64,000 nt of DNA, from the NCBI GenBank assembly GCA_902805475.1, contig CADCSX010000014.1, positions 124,001-188,000 of the forward strand, written 5' to 3'. A program made the position numbers and the translations under genes. The notes beneath the pieces are model-generated. The model saw nothing but the letters and a program-made list of their open reading frames with translations, searched no databases and had not been told where the DNA came from. Positions within the stretch are counted from its first letter, which is position 1. Every line of letters begins with the position of its first letter. Shown here piece after piece: positions 26,340 through 39,000 of this stretch. The DNA comes from Entonaema liquescens. Lineage: Eukaryota > Ascomycota > Sordariomycetes > Xylariales > Xylariaceae.

Positions 26340-26713
26340 TAATTAACCAAAGCAGGTCTTGGTTTGGGTAACCTGGTATAATGGCATACCTGAAGTTAAT
26401 GTTTAATATGAATAAGCACTTTTAATATACTTGGCAAGATGGGCCATACTATGCCCATAACTAACTTCAGCTTTGACCTCGCTCTATCTTCCCAGCCGTT
26501 TAGACCTAGAAATAAATGCACCTCCCCACTTAAGTGCTCTAACGAGTCACTGCAGAGGTAGTAAATATACGCACTGATTCTCATCAGGATTCTTGATATC
26601 TGGAGCACTTAGATAGACTAAACCATCTTGAGGAGACACCAATTACTAGGACAGCATAGCATGCAAACGTAAATGTAGTCAATTTATAATACCCTCAACT
26701 AATGCTAACCGAT
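26340..26713. other. 3' flank of Hsp70-like gene
   Basis: About 375 bp, moderately AT-rich, with only short frames. It should include the 3' UTR. No gene seen. Confidence 0.5.
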
Positions 26714-27008
26714 TTAATACGCTGGCCTATTCATCAGATCCTTGATCTTATCCTTCATGCTTGTGCTACTCCGCCGACGTTGCTGAGGATGATCGACTTT
26801 GTTGACGGCGTGACAGTTGCCCGCGGAGGGATGCCGAGTAGTGCCAATGCGGTTTGTCCGGCCTGGTCAGGAGAGTCAGCATACTGTATTGAGTTGCTAG
26901 GTAGGCAGTTTCTAGCTATGGTATTTACTAACAAACAAAATCACCCCTCCCAGCGTCATCGATCACTGCCTGATACTTCTCCTTGGCTGCGAGGAAGGCC
27001 TTTGACAT
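26714..27008 (-). CDS. Possible very small two-exon gene, 70 aa (model uncertain)
   Basis: The ATG at 27008 sits in a good context (CCAACATGTCAAAG) and opens a protein-like start (MSKAFLAAKEKYQAVIDDAG). This is followed by a GT donor at 26944. One model joins 27008-26945 to 26862-26714 (intron 82 bp), giving 70 residues ending MKDKIKDLMNRPAY. Another frame of the second part, ending at 26755, reads AGQTALALLGIPPRATV... and looks more protein-like, but I found no clean splice into it. A TATATATA motif lies about 140 bp upstream on the same strand. Not recognised; the exon structure may be wrong, or it could be a decayed gene. Confidence 0.35.
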
Positions 27009-27145
27009 GTTGGGCTTGATTTAGGAGTATTGCTTCAGTTCACGCGGTGATGTGATACTTGGATGACTTTGAGCTTCAAGTTGTGTAAGTTAGAACTTAG
27101 AACTACGATTCTTTATTCACCACACAGAGCGATTGGACCTCCACC

Positions 27146-27153
27146 TATATATA
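27146..27153 (-). promoter_or_regulatory. TATA-like box upstream of the small gene
   Basis: TATATATA in a GC-balanced stretch, about 140 bp before the ATG at 27008 on the minus strand. The spacing suits a fungal promoter, but it rests on the gene being real. Confidence 0.3.
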
Positions 27154-28769
27154 GCGAAGAGTCCCGGCCATGTAAGCTGGGAGTTGACCCCTCATTGCGA
27201 TATCAACAGGTGGGAGGTTAAAGACTCCTATTGGGGCGATCGACAGTGTTCATCTTCATCCTAAAAGGCAATTGGTTATTGCTCATAAATGAACGACAGA
27301 TGACGAAGATAGTCCCAAGAATCCATTGTGGTCTCCAACGTATCGAGGTCTGTTCTATGCAGATAAAGAGCAACGAAAAGGTGCGGGGTCAGTCGCATCT
27401 TTCTTATAAGACTGGTCAGATACACTTGAACATCGACAGGTAAATGGGTTCATTTTGTATATTTACCCCAGATGGATCTCGATATGTTACTCCAATTCCT
27501 TTCTAGGATTGCCGTTGTTCCCGTCTGCTTGACCACATTCGGTAAGTCTACAGATCTTCATCTACCTGACGTGAGCTTGGACGAATCTCTTGAAACAAAA
27601 TATAGTTTATTAGTTAGTTTATTAGTTACCCAGTTAACTACCAAGTTAACTAACTAGGTCTAAAGAAACTTTAAGTTTCCCCATAAAATAATACCTTCTG
27701 ACTTACTCGAATGTATAATATCTCGAGAAGAATGAGCACGGGGCTTTACTGATGCGCCATTCTCTAACCCTACCAATGCGTATACCTGCTAACCAGCTGC
27801 AACTTCGATAAAAATGTTGGTGCTTGTCTGAGACCATATAAGTTTTACTTGACGTCAATTTCAAGGCTGAGAAAGGGATATATCAAGTTCTGCATCCCCA
27901 GGTTTCAAGCTTTTGAGTAATTACATGTATGTAATCAGCCTCAATATGAAGGTTTTAGTGAAATACCTAGATACATTTATACATTTAAAAAGCCAAGCAT
28001 TGCTCTTGCAACAAAAAAGTATGGAGATGACTTCCAATCATAAGAGATATAAGGTTACACGAAAATACACTAGGCTGTACACTACCTTGTTTTCCCTATT
28101 AAAAGCTAAAAGCGGTAAAGTGTCATAGGTGTGTGATCTGATCGGTGGATCATGCCCAACCTCTGTTTTAGTGGTCAACCCCTGGTCCTGCCACCACTAA
28201 ACACGAGCACGGTCCACATTTTGTGCCAAATCTGGGTTTGGCTAATGGGAAACTTTGGTTAACGGCCCAGCCATGCAGCCATGTCCAGCCGTGTCTCTCA
28301 CCCTTTTTTTTTTTTCTCCACTGGTAACGAAGCGCCAGAACTCCAATTCTGTAGCCAACTTCCAACCACCAACTTTCTCCCACCTCCTCCCACCTCTCCA
28401 GCCCAGCCCAGACGTTTGGCCGAGCAACGAAGCCAAACGCAAGGACAAGGTCGTTCAGCCCTGGCCATGTCATAAGCTAGAGACACCTTAATAGTCATTC
28501 GTTCCAGTTTTACATACTACCGTTAATAATACTAATTCTAACTACTGTGGAATTACCCAAGCTTTACTTTCGTTTTTCCTCTTTCGAGCCCTCATCGTCT
28601 GGGCTCCATCAGATCATCGGCGCGGCGCATCCCGTCCAATAATCCACGACTATCGTGCATCTCGCCTGCATCATTCGCTATCTCCTATATCTTATCCATC
28701 TTTGGTATACTCGCGCCGAATAGATATTGAGTAAATCACTCGTCGTCATCGTCGGCACTAAGTAACAAG
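27154..28769. other. Intergenic with gene-like scraps, and CHS7 promoter
   Basis: 1.6 kb without a gene I can support. Short frames at 27231-27443 and 27472-27657 are separated by an intron-like GTAAAT...CCCCAG stretch but show no family motif. At 27600-27660 there are nested copies of TAGTTAGTT/AACTAACTA. A T-rich tract (28303-28316) and pyrimidine-rich DNA near 28560-28590 precede CHS7 and probably belong to its promoter and leader. Confidence 0.45.
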
Positions 28770-29893
28770 ATGGGTGGTTTCGGGGACTTCACGGATATAT
28801 GCCATACGGCACCCTTGCCGTTATGTCCATCTGTCGGTCCCGTCACTTCTATCTCGAGCGGCGTCGGCGTCGAAACCGATTGTTTCGCGCGAAACATCGA
28901 GTTGGCCAATACTATCATCTTCCAGGGCGCTTCTAGCTTCATACACATTATCGCTCTAGTCATGACGATAGTGATGATCTTACATATTCGAGGGAAATTC
29001 ACCGCCGTCGGTAAGCAATTTTCGCATTAAATAGCCTGGAAAGCGGTTTAAGTTTACATAACCTAACTAACGTTTTCAGGTCGCAAGGAAATCTTAGCCT
29101 TCTTCTACTTTTACATGCTACTATCGTTCATCTCCCTCTGCGTCGACGCCGGTGTTGTTCCTCCGGGCTCCGAGCCCTATCCATACTTCGTCGCGATACA
29201 ATCCGGCCTCACATCTGCGTTGATCACCTGTCTACTAATCAATGGGTTCGTTGGCTTTCAGCTCTACGAAGACGGTACCCCCTTGTCCGTATGGATGCTT
29301 CGGCTTTCTTCCTTTGCCGCCTTTGTTGTCTCGTTCCTGGTATCGCTCGCTACGTTTAAGTCATGGGCTGGAATGGGACCGGCGAATACAGTAGGCTTGT
29401 TCACCGTGCTATATCTCCTGAACGGTGTACAACTCGTCATCTACGTGGCTCTGCAGATTCTGCTTGTGGTTCGCACTTTGGAAGACCGCTGGCCGATGGG
29501 AGATATCGCCTTCGGTCTCTTCTTCTTCATTGTGGGGCAAGTCATTTTATATGCGCTTAGTTCCACGATTTGCCAAGCAACTAGTCACTACGTGGATGGT
29601 CTCTTTTTCGCAACGACCTGCAATCTGCTTGCCGTCATGATGGTTTATAAGGTAGGCTCTGCTCATATTCGTTTTGATACTAGTTTTCTAACGGTGATTC
29701 GCAGTATTGGGATTCGATCACGAAAGAAGACCTCGAGTTTTCCGTGGGTACGCGGATGAATAACTGGGAAGTGAAAGAGCTTCTACCCGAAGAAGAACGC
29801 CGTACTACTGTGTATATGGACGACCCTTACGGCCACTCCAGCCCGTACGACCATTCTTCCTCTCCTTCAAGGAACCGAATATCCCGCTATTAG
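28770..29893 (+). CDS. CHS7: Chitin synthase export chaperone (Chs7 family)
   Basis: Exons: 28770-29010, 29080-29651, 29705-29893; introns of 69 and 53 bp, GT-AG, with CTAAC branch points; 333 residues. The protein begins MGGFGDFTDICHTAPLPLCP and continues with the strongly conserved Chs7 core (ARNIELANTIIFQGA, DAGVVPPGSEPYPYF, LLINGFVGFQLYEDGTPLS). It has seven hydrophobic segments and ends in the conserved hydrophilic tail YWDSITKEDLEFSVGTRMNN, then WEVKELLPEEE. Known role: an ER membrane chaperone needed for exit of class IV-type chitin synthase (Chs3) from the ER, hence cell-wall chitin deposition. The length matches fungal orthologues. Intact, a core gene in a 7.8-kb island between two RIPed blocks. 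High confidence in identity and exon structure. Confidence 0.97.
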
Positions 29894-30792
29894 TTGCCTG
29901 GTATTGTGGAATCTTCGTGGCGAGAAGGCAAGATATGAGATAAAGGAGTGCGAGAAAGGAAAAGATTATCGTCTTTGAGGTGGTCTGAAACGTTCAGAAA
30001 CACGTTGCATTTGCGAGGCGTCTTGGTTTGGCTGATGAGCTCACGTGGGTTTCGTTAGAGCAGTAAATGAACATATTCAATATCCAGGGTATCGGCACTG
30101 GCAGCGACTGCTAGATGGGAAGTGTATAGTTTAAACGAGCCTGACATAGGAACGGCGGCGACAGAAGTCGATTAATATTTATGTTGTATATACCAAGCAT
30201 TCAATTACCACGAATATACGAACATACTGATGGTATTTTTAATAACTTTATGTCCTTCTGGGTTTGTATTAAGTATTGGCTGTCTATCAAAGCACCGATT
30301 TTGGATGCCTAGGTGTTAAATATGCCTCTGCCATATGCTGCGATGCTTCTGCTAGCAATAACCTTCTATGTCCGAAGGGTCGATATCAAATCGCAGTCCC
30401 GATGAACCATAATACCCAGAATATTCTATAATAATCCTGAGACATTCTCGTGAAGTCCTAGCTTTGTCTAAGACTAGGTCTCGTGTCGACCCATTCACCT
30501 TCCTAATACACGAAGAATTCTTCATCCCCCCGCCTCCACTGAATCATCATTTTGAAGTAGGCAACGCTCCTTGCCACCCATTGGCTATGAGACCGAACTT
30601 ATTGTGAATGATGGCTACCCAGTTGCTTTTCGCTAAGGGCAATAGCTCTGGAGCTTGAAGTAAAGCAGGTAGGTTATGTTGTGCACTAGAAACACTGCTT
30701 TATCGACTCGGTTGTTCTAGTCAGCGAATATCCAAGCCTAGAACTGCGATAATGTATTGGTAATTCGGTACGTTCAGAACCATCGGCGGCTT
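29894..30792. other. Intergenic between convergent CHS7 and DUF4604 genes
   Basis: About 900 bp holding the 3' UTRs of two convergent genes. No frame with gene-like features and no repeat noticed. Confidence 0.5.
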
Positions 30793-31359
30793 TCAGTCTC
30801 CGTCGTCATTGAAGCTCAGCTTGATCTTCTTGGCCTTCTTCTTGGTCGACTTGATCCCCGATTTGGTGTCGGTGGCAGATTTACTCCCACTCTTTGACGA
30901 AGCGTCGTCTCCCTTCTCTCGGCCTGCAGTAGCATTGCTTACTCGATTCTGCCCCGCGTCGTCGGCGTCGTCCTCTTCGGTACCACCGACTATCCGTCCG
31001 ACCTTGCGTTTCTTGCCCGCCCCGATACCAGCTACCTTCTCTCTTTCCCTCTCTTTGCCATCTGTATCATTCTTGTCGCCGCCTTCCGTCTCTACGGGGG
31101 CCTCCTCTTCCTCAGTGGCCGCGGACGGGAGGGACACAGTGTTCCCCGCCTCGTCAACTACAAGCGGTGCGTCCTCAGCCTCCTCGCTGGCAGACCGCGG
31201 CTTGGCAGCTCGTCGTCGGGCTGCGAGGATGGGGTCTGGGGAATCGGAGTTGCGCTGCTGCTGTTGCTGGCCGCGCAGCTTGGCTAGGAAAGGGGGGAGG
31301 TCGCTCGAGTAGGCAAGGTTTTTGGAGGTGATTTTCGGTTGGTTCTGTTGAGAGGACAT
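30793..31359 (-). CDS. DUF4604 domain protein (KIAA1143-like)
   Basis: A single exon of 188 residues. The N-terminus KITSKNLAYSSDLPPFLAKL is the conserved start of DUF4604. A central VVDEAGNTVS matches its second conserved block. The C-terminus is Lys-rich and ends KKKAKKIKLSFNDDGD, the typical basic tail followed by an LSF-acidic end. The remainder is low-complexity, charged and probably disordered. Known: the family is widespread in eukaryotes (human KIAA1143) and its function is not established; the basic tracts suggest nuclear location (inference). The ATG lies 180 bp from the left LTR of the RIPed retrotransposon, so its promoter is squeezed against the heterochromatin-like block. Confidence 0.85.
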   Translation of the reverse strand: MSSQQNQPKITSKNLAYSSDLPPFLAKLRGQQQQQRNSDSPDPILAARRRAAKPRSASEEAEDAPLVVDEAGNTVSLPSAATEEEEAPVETEGGDKNDTDGKEREREKVAGIGAGKKRKVGRIVGGTEEDDADDAGQNRVSNATAGREKGDDASSKSGSKSATDTKSGIKSTKKKAKKIKLSFNDDGD

Positions 31360-31539
31360 GGTTTCATCGCTTGGGTCGAGTGCGGTTTAATTTGATGTAT
31401 TGTTTTTTATCCTTCTTCACATGATATCGTATCTTATCTCATAGATTTGGAGTTATATGTTATTGGTAGAACATTGTTATATTGGGCTACGCTTAAGCAC
31501 GTAGCTGAGATGTGTGCACGCAGTAGAGGTTCGCTATCG
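31360..31539. other. Promoter of DUF4604 gene at edge of AT block 2
   Basis: 180 bp of normal composition between the gene start and the LTR. It must contain the gene's promoter. TATCG immediately precedes the LTR. Confidence 0.5.
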
Positions 31540-31660
31540 TGGAAGGATCCACCGGACCCATTAGACTAGTACCCACATATATTTAATATTCTCTTAAAAC
31601 TAAATTCTTTTTTAAATATTTTATTCATACAATTTTAAAATTCTAAATTTAATTATTCCA
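31540..31660 (+). repeat. Left LTR (lightly RIPed)
   Basis: Begins TGGAAGGATCCACCGGACCC and ends ATTCCA. The first 60 bp have near-normal composition, so this LTR preserves much of the pre-RIP sequence. Confidence 0.8.
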
Positions 31661-32909
31661 TAACAATTAATAACTTTATTTATTTTATTATTTTTAAAAT
31701 TATTATATTTAATAAATTAAAATTATTAATATTATAAAAATTATTATTTTTATTTTAAAATTATTTTTTTTTTATTATATTATTAATAATTTTAAATAAT
31801 TTTATCAAATTTTAAAAATTAAAAAAAATTATTTTAAAAACTATTTTAATAATTATTTATTTACTTTTTTTAATAAATTATATTAATAATTTATTAAATA
31901 ATAATATTATTAATTATTATTTTTATTTTATAAATATTAAATTATTATTTAATTAAAATATTATTTTTTTTTTTTTATTTTTTTTAATTAATATAATTTA
32001 AAAATTAATTTTTTCTAATTTTATTATTTTTATTATTTTATAATTTTTTATATTATTATTTTAAATATTATTATAAATAAAATAATTATTTTAATTTTAT
32101 AAAATTCACTATTTTAATATAACGTTAATTTTTAACGTTAACATTTTTTTTATTTATTTTATTATTTTTATTATAAATTTATAACTTTTTTAAAAAATTA
32201 TTAATAATTTTTTATTTTTTTAAAATTTTATTTATAAAACTTTAAATTTATTAAATAATATTAACGTTATTTATTTAATTAAATAAATTAAATTTTTTAA
32301 ATTATTTTTTATTTTTTTATATTATTAAAAAAGAAATATTAAAAATATTATTTAAAATTATTTTTTAATTTATTAAAAACATTTACATTATTATTTTTTA
32401 TTAAATTATTAATATTTATTTTATTAAAACCATAATATTTTAATTTTTTAAATTTATTTTTTAAATAATTAAATTATATTTTAAATAACTTTTAAATATT
32501 TTATTTTTTAATTATATAAAAATTATTAAATAATAAATTTAAATTTTTATTAAAATAATTTTTTATATTATTTATAAAATAACTTTTAAAAATTAAATTT
32601 TAATATTTATTTTTAAAAATATTAAATATTATTTAAATTTTTATAATATTATTTATTTAATTATTATTAATTAAATAATCATTTTTTATTATTAAAATAT
32701 TATATATTTTTTTTAATAAATTTAAATTAATTAAATATTTTTAAATTATAATTTAATTATAATTTATTAAATTATAATTTATAATAATTTTAAATAATAA
32801 AAATAATAATTAAATTTAATAATATTTAAATTTTAATATTTAATTTATAATTATAATAATAACTTTAATTTAAATCATTAATTAAATTCTTTAAATTAAT
32901 AATGTTAAT

Positions 32910-33000
32910 AATATTAATAATAATAATAATGGTAATATTAATAATAATAATAATGGTAATATTAATAATAATAATAATGGTAATATTAATAATAATAATA
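32910..33000. repeat. Minisatellite, 24-bp unit, about four copies
   Basis: The unit is AATATTAATAATAATAATAA plus TGGT. It produces a spurious repetitive frame (Leu-Ile-rich) but is not coding. Confidence 0.75.
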
Positions 33001-34629
33001 AAAAGATTTTTAAAATTAAAAACGTTAATTATTTTAATTTTAATTTTAAAAATATTAAAAATTTTAATTTTTTTGTTTTTAATAAATATATAATTTATAT
33101 TAATATTTATATTTTTATAAATTATTTTATAAATTTAACTATATTTTACAATAATATTAAAATTAAATAAATTTAAATAATGTATTTATAAAAAACTATA
33201 TAAAATTAATTAATAATTAAATTATCAAATTTTAAAAAATAAATTTTTTAAATAAAAAATATTACTTTAATTATTTATATTTTAATTACTTAATTTAAAA
33301 AATAAAATATATAAATTATATTAAATTTATAAAAATATAAATTTATTATATTAAATTTTTACAAAAATAAAAACTTATAATTATTTATATATAATATTAT
33401 TAAAAATGTTAAAAATTATAATTTCCTTTTTTTTAATAAATTATTAAACACTTTTAATATTTTTAATATTTATATTTAATTATAATTATAAAAATTTATA
33501 ATAAACATTATTATAAAATAATTTTTTAACCATTTAAATAATTACAAATTTGTTTTATAAAATTTTATTTTATTTATATATTTTATAATTTTTAAAAATT
33601 ATCTTAAATTAAATAATTATTAATTTTAAATTTTAATATAATTTATATATTATAATAAATAATTTTAAAATAATTTTTATAATTTATTTATTAATAAAAA
33701 TAATAATTAATAATATTATAATTAAAATTAATTATATTATTATTACTTTTAATTTAATAAATAATATAATAATAATTAAAACAATTACTAAATATATTTT
33801 AATTATTAATAATATAATAATAATAATAATAATTATAATAACTATAATAATTAATAAAAAACCAATTAAATTAACCTATTTAATTAATTATTTTAATAAA
33901 ATTAATAATATTAATAAAACTTTAATTAATATTAAAATTAATAAAATTAATTTTATTAATTAAATTAACGTAATTATAAAAATTAATAAAAAAATTATCG
34001 TTAAAATTATTAAAATTAAAATTAAAATTAATAATATTAATAACTACCATAATTTTAAATTTATTTAATAAATATTAATAATATTTTAAAAATAAATAAA
34101 TATTTTTTAAATAATTACTTAATAAATAAATATTTTTTAAATAAATATAAATTAAATTTTAATTTTAATTATAATTTTCTTTTAAATAATTATTTTAATA
34201 ATTTTTTTATTTTATTTAAAAATAATTTTTAATTAAATACTTTAAATTTTATTAATAATTTTATAATAAATGATTTTTAATTCATATTTCAATTTATTTT
34301 ATTTAATTATATTTTATTTAATTAAATTATATTTTTCAAATTTATTTTTAATAATTTTACTTTTTTTTACTTAAATAATAATTATGATAAAATAACTTAT
34401 TTCGGTATAATTACTTTTTTACCAATTAAAAGTTTTTATAATATATATAATAAACATTTTTTTAATTATAATAAATTATTTTATCATTTATAAAAAAATT
34501 ATTATTTATTAAAAAAATATATTTTTATAATAATATTATTAACTTAAATAATAATATACTTATCTTATTTTATCCCGTTTTAAATATATTAAATTACATT
34601 TATTATTAATAATAATATATTATTTTTTA

Positions 34630-34740
34630 ATAATATATTAATAACGTTAAATAATATATTAATAACAATTAATAATATATTAATAACAATTAATAATATA
34701 TTAATAACAATTAATAATTTATTAATAACATTTAATAATT
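34630..34740. repeat. Minisatellite, 21-bp unit, about five copies
   Basis: The unit is close to AATAATATATTAATAACAAT plus T. The first copy keeps a CpG (AACGTT), which is consistent with RIP sparing CpG. Confidence 0.7.
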
Positions 34741-35984
34741 ATATATTATTAATTAATTAATTATATATATAATTATTTAATAAAATTTTATTTATTATTA
34801 TAATAATTTATATAATTTTATTAATGATATTTTGATAATTTATAACGTATAATTTAATTTTATTAAATAATATTATTATAATTAATGTTAATATAATATT
34901 TAATATTTCATTTATAATATTTAAAATTTATTATATAAATGATTATATAAATATTAATATTATTATTAATAATTAAATTAAAATAATTAATTTTTTTATT
35001 TATTTTTAAATTATAATTAAATTTAAAATCTTTATTATATAATTATTAATTAATTTTAAATTAAATTATAAAACCGATTTTTTTTATAAAATAAAATTTT
35101 ATTTTAAATTTTTTATTATAATAAATTTAATTATTAAATATAAAAAAAATATTTACAATAATATTAAATATATTAAAATTTTAACAAATAAATTTTAAAT
35201 TTTAAAAAAATATCTCGGTATAAAAATTTATTATTACGTAACTTTATTATTAATTTATAATATTATATAATATTAATTATTATTATTAAATTATATAATC
35301 ATTTATTTTTATTTTAAAAATTTTTATAATAATAATTTAATTATTATAATATTCGTAAAAAAAATTACATTAATTAATAATTTTATAATTAAAATATTCT
35401 TTAATATTAATATATTAAATATTAAATAAATAAATATTATTTTTTTTAAAAAATTAATTATAATATAATTTTATAAAATAATAATTTTTTTATTTATTAT
35501 TTTAAATATCCATATTTAATAATTTAAAATAATAATAATATATAATAATATTATATTTATTAAATTTTATTATTATTTTAAAATAATTTATATAATAATT
35601 TATAAATAAAATTTAATTTTCAAACTATTATTAAATAATATTATAATTTATATAATATTATTTAATAATTATATAAATAAAATTATTATTTATAATAATT
35701 TTTAATTAAATATTATTATTTTTAAAAATATATTAATAAATTATTTTAAATTAATAAAATAAAGTTATTATAATTATTAAATTATTAATAAATAAAAATT
35801 TGATTTAATATTATGAAAATTTTTATTTAAAAAAATAAATTTTTATATTTTTAAATTTATTAATAATTTTATTATCTTTAAAATAAAAAATTTTTATAAA
35901 TATTTTATTAATATTATAATTTATAATAATTTTAAAAATCTTAATATTTTTAATAAATTATTATTTATTATATTATAATATAAA

Positions 35985-36060
35985 TGGTTTAACGTAATGG
36001 TTTAATGTTTGACATTTTTTTTCGAAAAAAAGTAAGTTCGAATCCCGTAACTATTATAAG
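35985..36060 (+). other. Decayed tRNA-like sequence with an intact B-box
   Basis: Within near-pure A+T DNA a GTTCGAATCCCG motif (about 36030-36050) matches a tRNA T-loop/B-box. About 45 bp upstream, TGGTTTAACGTAATGG resembles a RIPed A-box. A TTGAC...CGAAA segment lies where an anticodon arm would be. The acceptor ends do not pair well. It could be a dead tRNA gene or a tRNA-derived SINE. Not functional as it stands. Confidence 0.35.
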
Positions 36061-39000
36061 TTTTTCAATTTCTTAATAAAAAGCTAAACCATTATTAAAA
36101 CAATTACGTAAAACTAATGTATTAATGAGCAAATTCTTTTTTTTTGTAAAAATTTAAACGCAATGTTACGAAGTTATTTAAATAATAAATTATATTAAAA
36201 TTTAAATATTTAAAAAAAATAATGAATTTTTAAATTATTAAATAAGATGTTATTACTTTAACCATAATTCGCGTTTTAAGTTATAACTTTATTTACCACG
36301 TAAAAAACCGAAAAGTTTTTTTTTTATATAAATGTTAAAAGATTTTATTTCGGAAAAGTTAAAAACGTATTTCGGAATATTATTACCTCGAATATTATTA
36401 AATCGAAAAAAATTAACGATTCGAAAAAATATATATAAAAATATATTTAACAAAATATATAACGTTATTAATAAAAATATTATTTTAGAAAATTTTTAAT
36501 TAATAATAATTTAATTAAAAACTTATAACGTAATATTTAAACTTTATAATTTAACCGAAAAAAAGTAATTTATAATTAAAAAAAATTATAAAATTAATTA
36601 ATAATATCGATTTTATATATAAACGAAAATAAATATAAAATTATAAATTATAAATGTAATATAAGAATAAAAAAAACGAATAAGTTTTTTTTAATATAAA
36701 TACGGTTTTTAACCGAATATAATTATTTAATAAAAATACCAATAATATCTTATTACGAAATAATATAATTATATAAGTGTAACGGAATAAAAATAAATAA
36801 ATAAATAAATAAAATATATTATAATATAAAAATATTTTTAAAAATAAAAATTTTATAAATATTATAAAAAATAAATTTCCTTATTTTAATTTTAAATTAA
36901 ATTAAAAAAACTTTATTTTTAAAAAATATTATTTTTATTTTTTTAATATTAAAAATTAAATAATTATTAATTAAACAATTATTAAATTAATTAAATAAAA
37001 ATATATTATTTAAATAAAATCTTTTATCTTTTTTTTAATATTTATTTTTATTATATAAAAACCTTTATTTATTTTTATTATAAAAATAATAAATAAAAAT
37101 TTAAAAAAAATTATTAAAAAAGAAAAAATAATTATTAATATTTAAATTTTTAATAAAATAAATTTAAATAATATTTATTTTATAAAATCCTAAAATACAT
37201 TATTTAATAAAATATATAATAAAATTTATATAATTATAATAAATATTTTTATTTTTTTTTATTAATAATAAACTTATTTTTCCATATAATAAACACTTAT
37301 AATCATAATAATTAAAAATTAATATACATTTTAAATTTTTATTATAAATTACAAAAATAATAACATTTATATATAATAATAAATAAACATTTTATTTAAA
37401 TATATTAATATAATAAATTATTATTATAATAACATTATTATTATATTAAAAACTTTTAAAAATTATATTAATAATTTTACATTAATTTTTTCTTTTTTAT
37501 AAAAAAAAATATTTTTATAAATTTATTTAAATCTTTTATTAATTTTTCTAATACCATTATTTTAAATAAACTTATTAATTTTTTTAACCTTTTTATAATA
37601 AAAAAAAATTTATAACTATTTCCAAAATTATTTTTTTTATATTATTAAAAAATCTTAAAACATTTATCAATTTTATAAAATATATAAAAAATAATATTTT
37701 TTATTTCGTAAAATTTATAAAACCATTAAAAAAATATAAAATTTTTCTTATCCAATTTTATTTTAAAAAAAGTTGAATAAAATAAAAATATTATAAATAA
37801 ATAAATAATATCTCATTAAATACTTTTTCCAAAATTAAAAAATAATCTTTTAAAAAATTTAAAAATATATTAATAAAATATACCATTTTATACTTTTATA
37901 ACTTATCTTATTTTTTTTATATTAATTTTAATATATTTTATAAAAAAATTAACATTACCATTTATTATATTAATAATAAAATTTTACCTTTTTTTTTTAT
38001 AAATAAAAAAATTATTTATATATATATTAAAAATAATTATTTAACTTATTATATTTTTTTTTAAAACATTATTATTAATAAAATAAAAATATTAATTAAT
38101 TAAAATAAAAATCTTTAATTTTATTTAAATAATAAAAAAAATAAAATATTATATAAATATAATTTAAATAAAAATTTATATTTTTATAAATTATTATGTA
38201 ATTTTTAATATAATTAAATATAATAATATTATAAACTTTATTATAATAAATAATAAAAATTTTTATTTTATTTATATAATAAAATATATTAGTAAATTTT
38301 AATTTATAATTTTATATAAATTAAATAAATTACATATTATCTTAAATATATTATTTTATTTTTTTATAATAAATTCGAAAATTTTTAATAAAAATAATAA
38401 AAATTTTAACGTTTTTTTTTAATAATAAAAATAAATATTAAATTACTTTAATAAATTAAATTTTTTTATTATATATTAATACTTTTTTTACAATTAAATT
38501 AATAATAATAAATTTTATATAAAACCTTTTTATTAACTTTTTTATTAAAAATATCGTTTTAATTTAAATATATTTTAAATTTAAAATTAAATTTTAAATA
38601 AAATATTTATAAAATTTTAAATAAAAACTTATTTTTAATATCATTAAAAAAAATCGTTTTTTAATAAATAATGCTATTATTTTACTTTATTATTTAATAA
38701 ACGGTTTATTATAAAAATTATTAAAAATTTATAATTAATTATATATTTTTTAAATTTATTATTTTAAAATTTTTAAAATAATTTATAATAACAATTATTT
38801 AAATTATAATAAATTACGTAAATAATTATTATATTTCGTTATTAATTTTAAAGAATTTAAATAATATATACGATTTTATTTAAAATACTTTATTATAAAA
38901 TTTTAAAATTATAAATCTTATAGTTTTTTATAATTTATTATTAGTTTTTTTTATTTATTTTATATAATTATAATTAATATTATATTCGAAATTCCTAAAA

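Noticed and set aside
30809..31312. 167-codon frame on the plus strand
   Set aside because: Antisense shadow of the DUF4604 gene, Ser/Phe-rich because of the charged-residue codons on the other strand.
32902..33093. Repetitive Leu/Ile frame
   Set aside because: It is a translation of a 24-bp tandem repeat in RIPed DNA.
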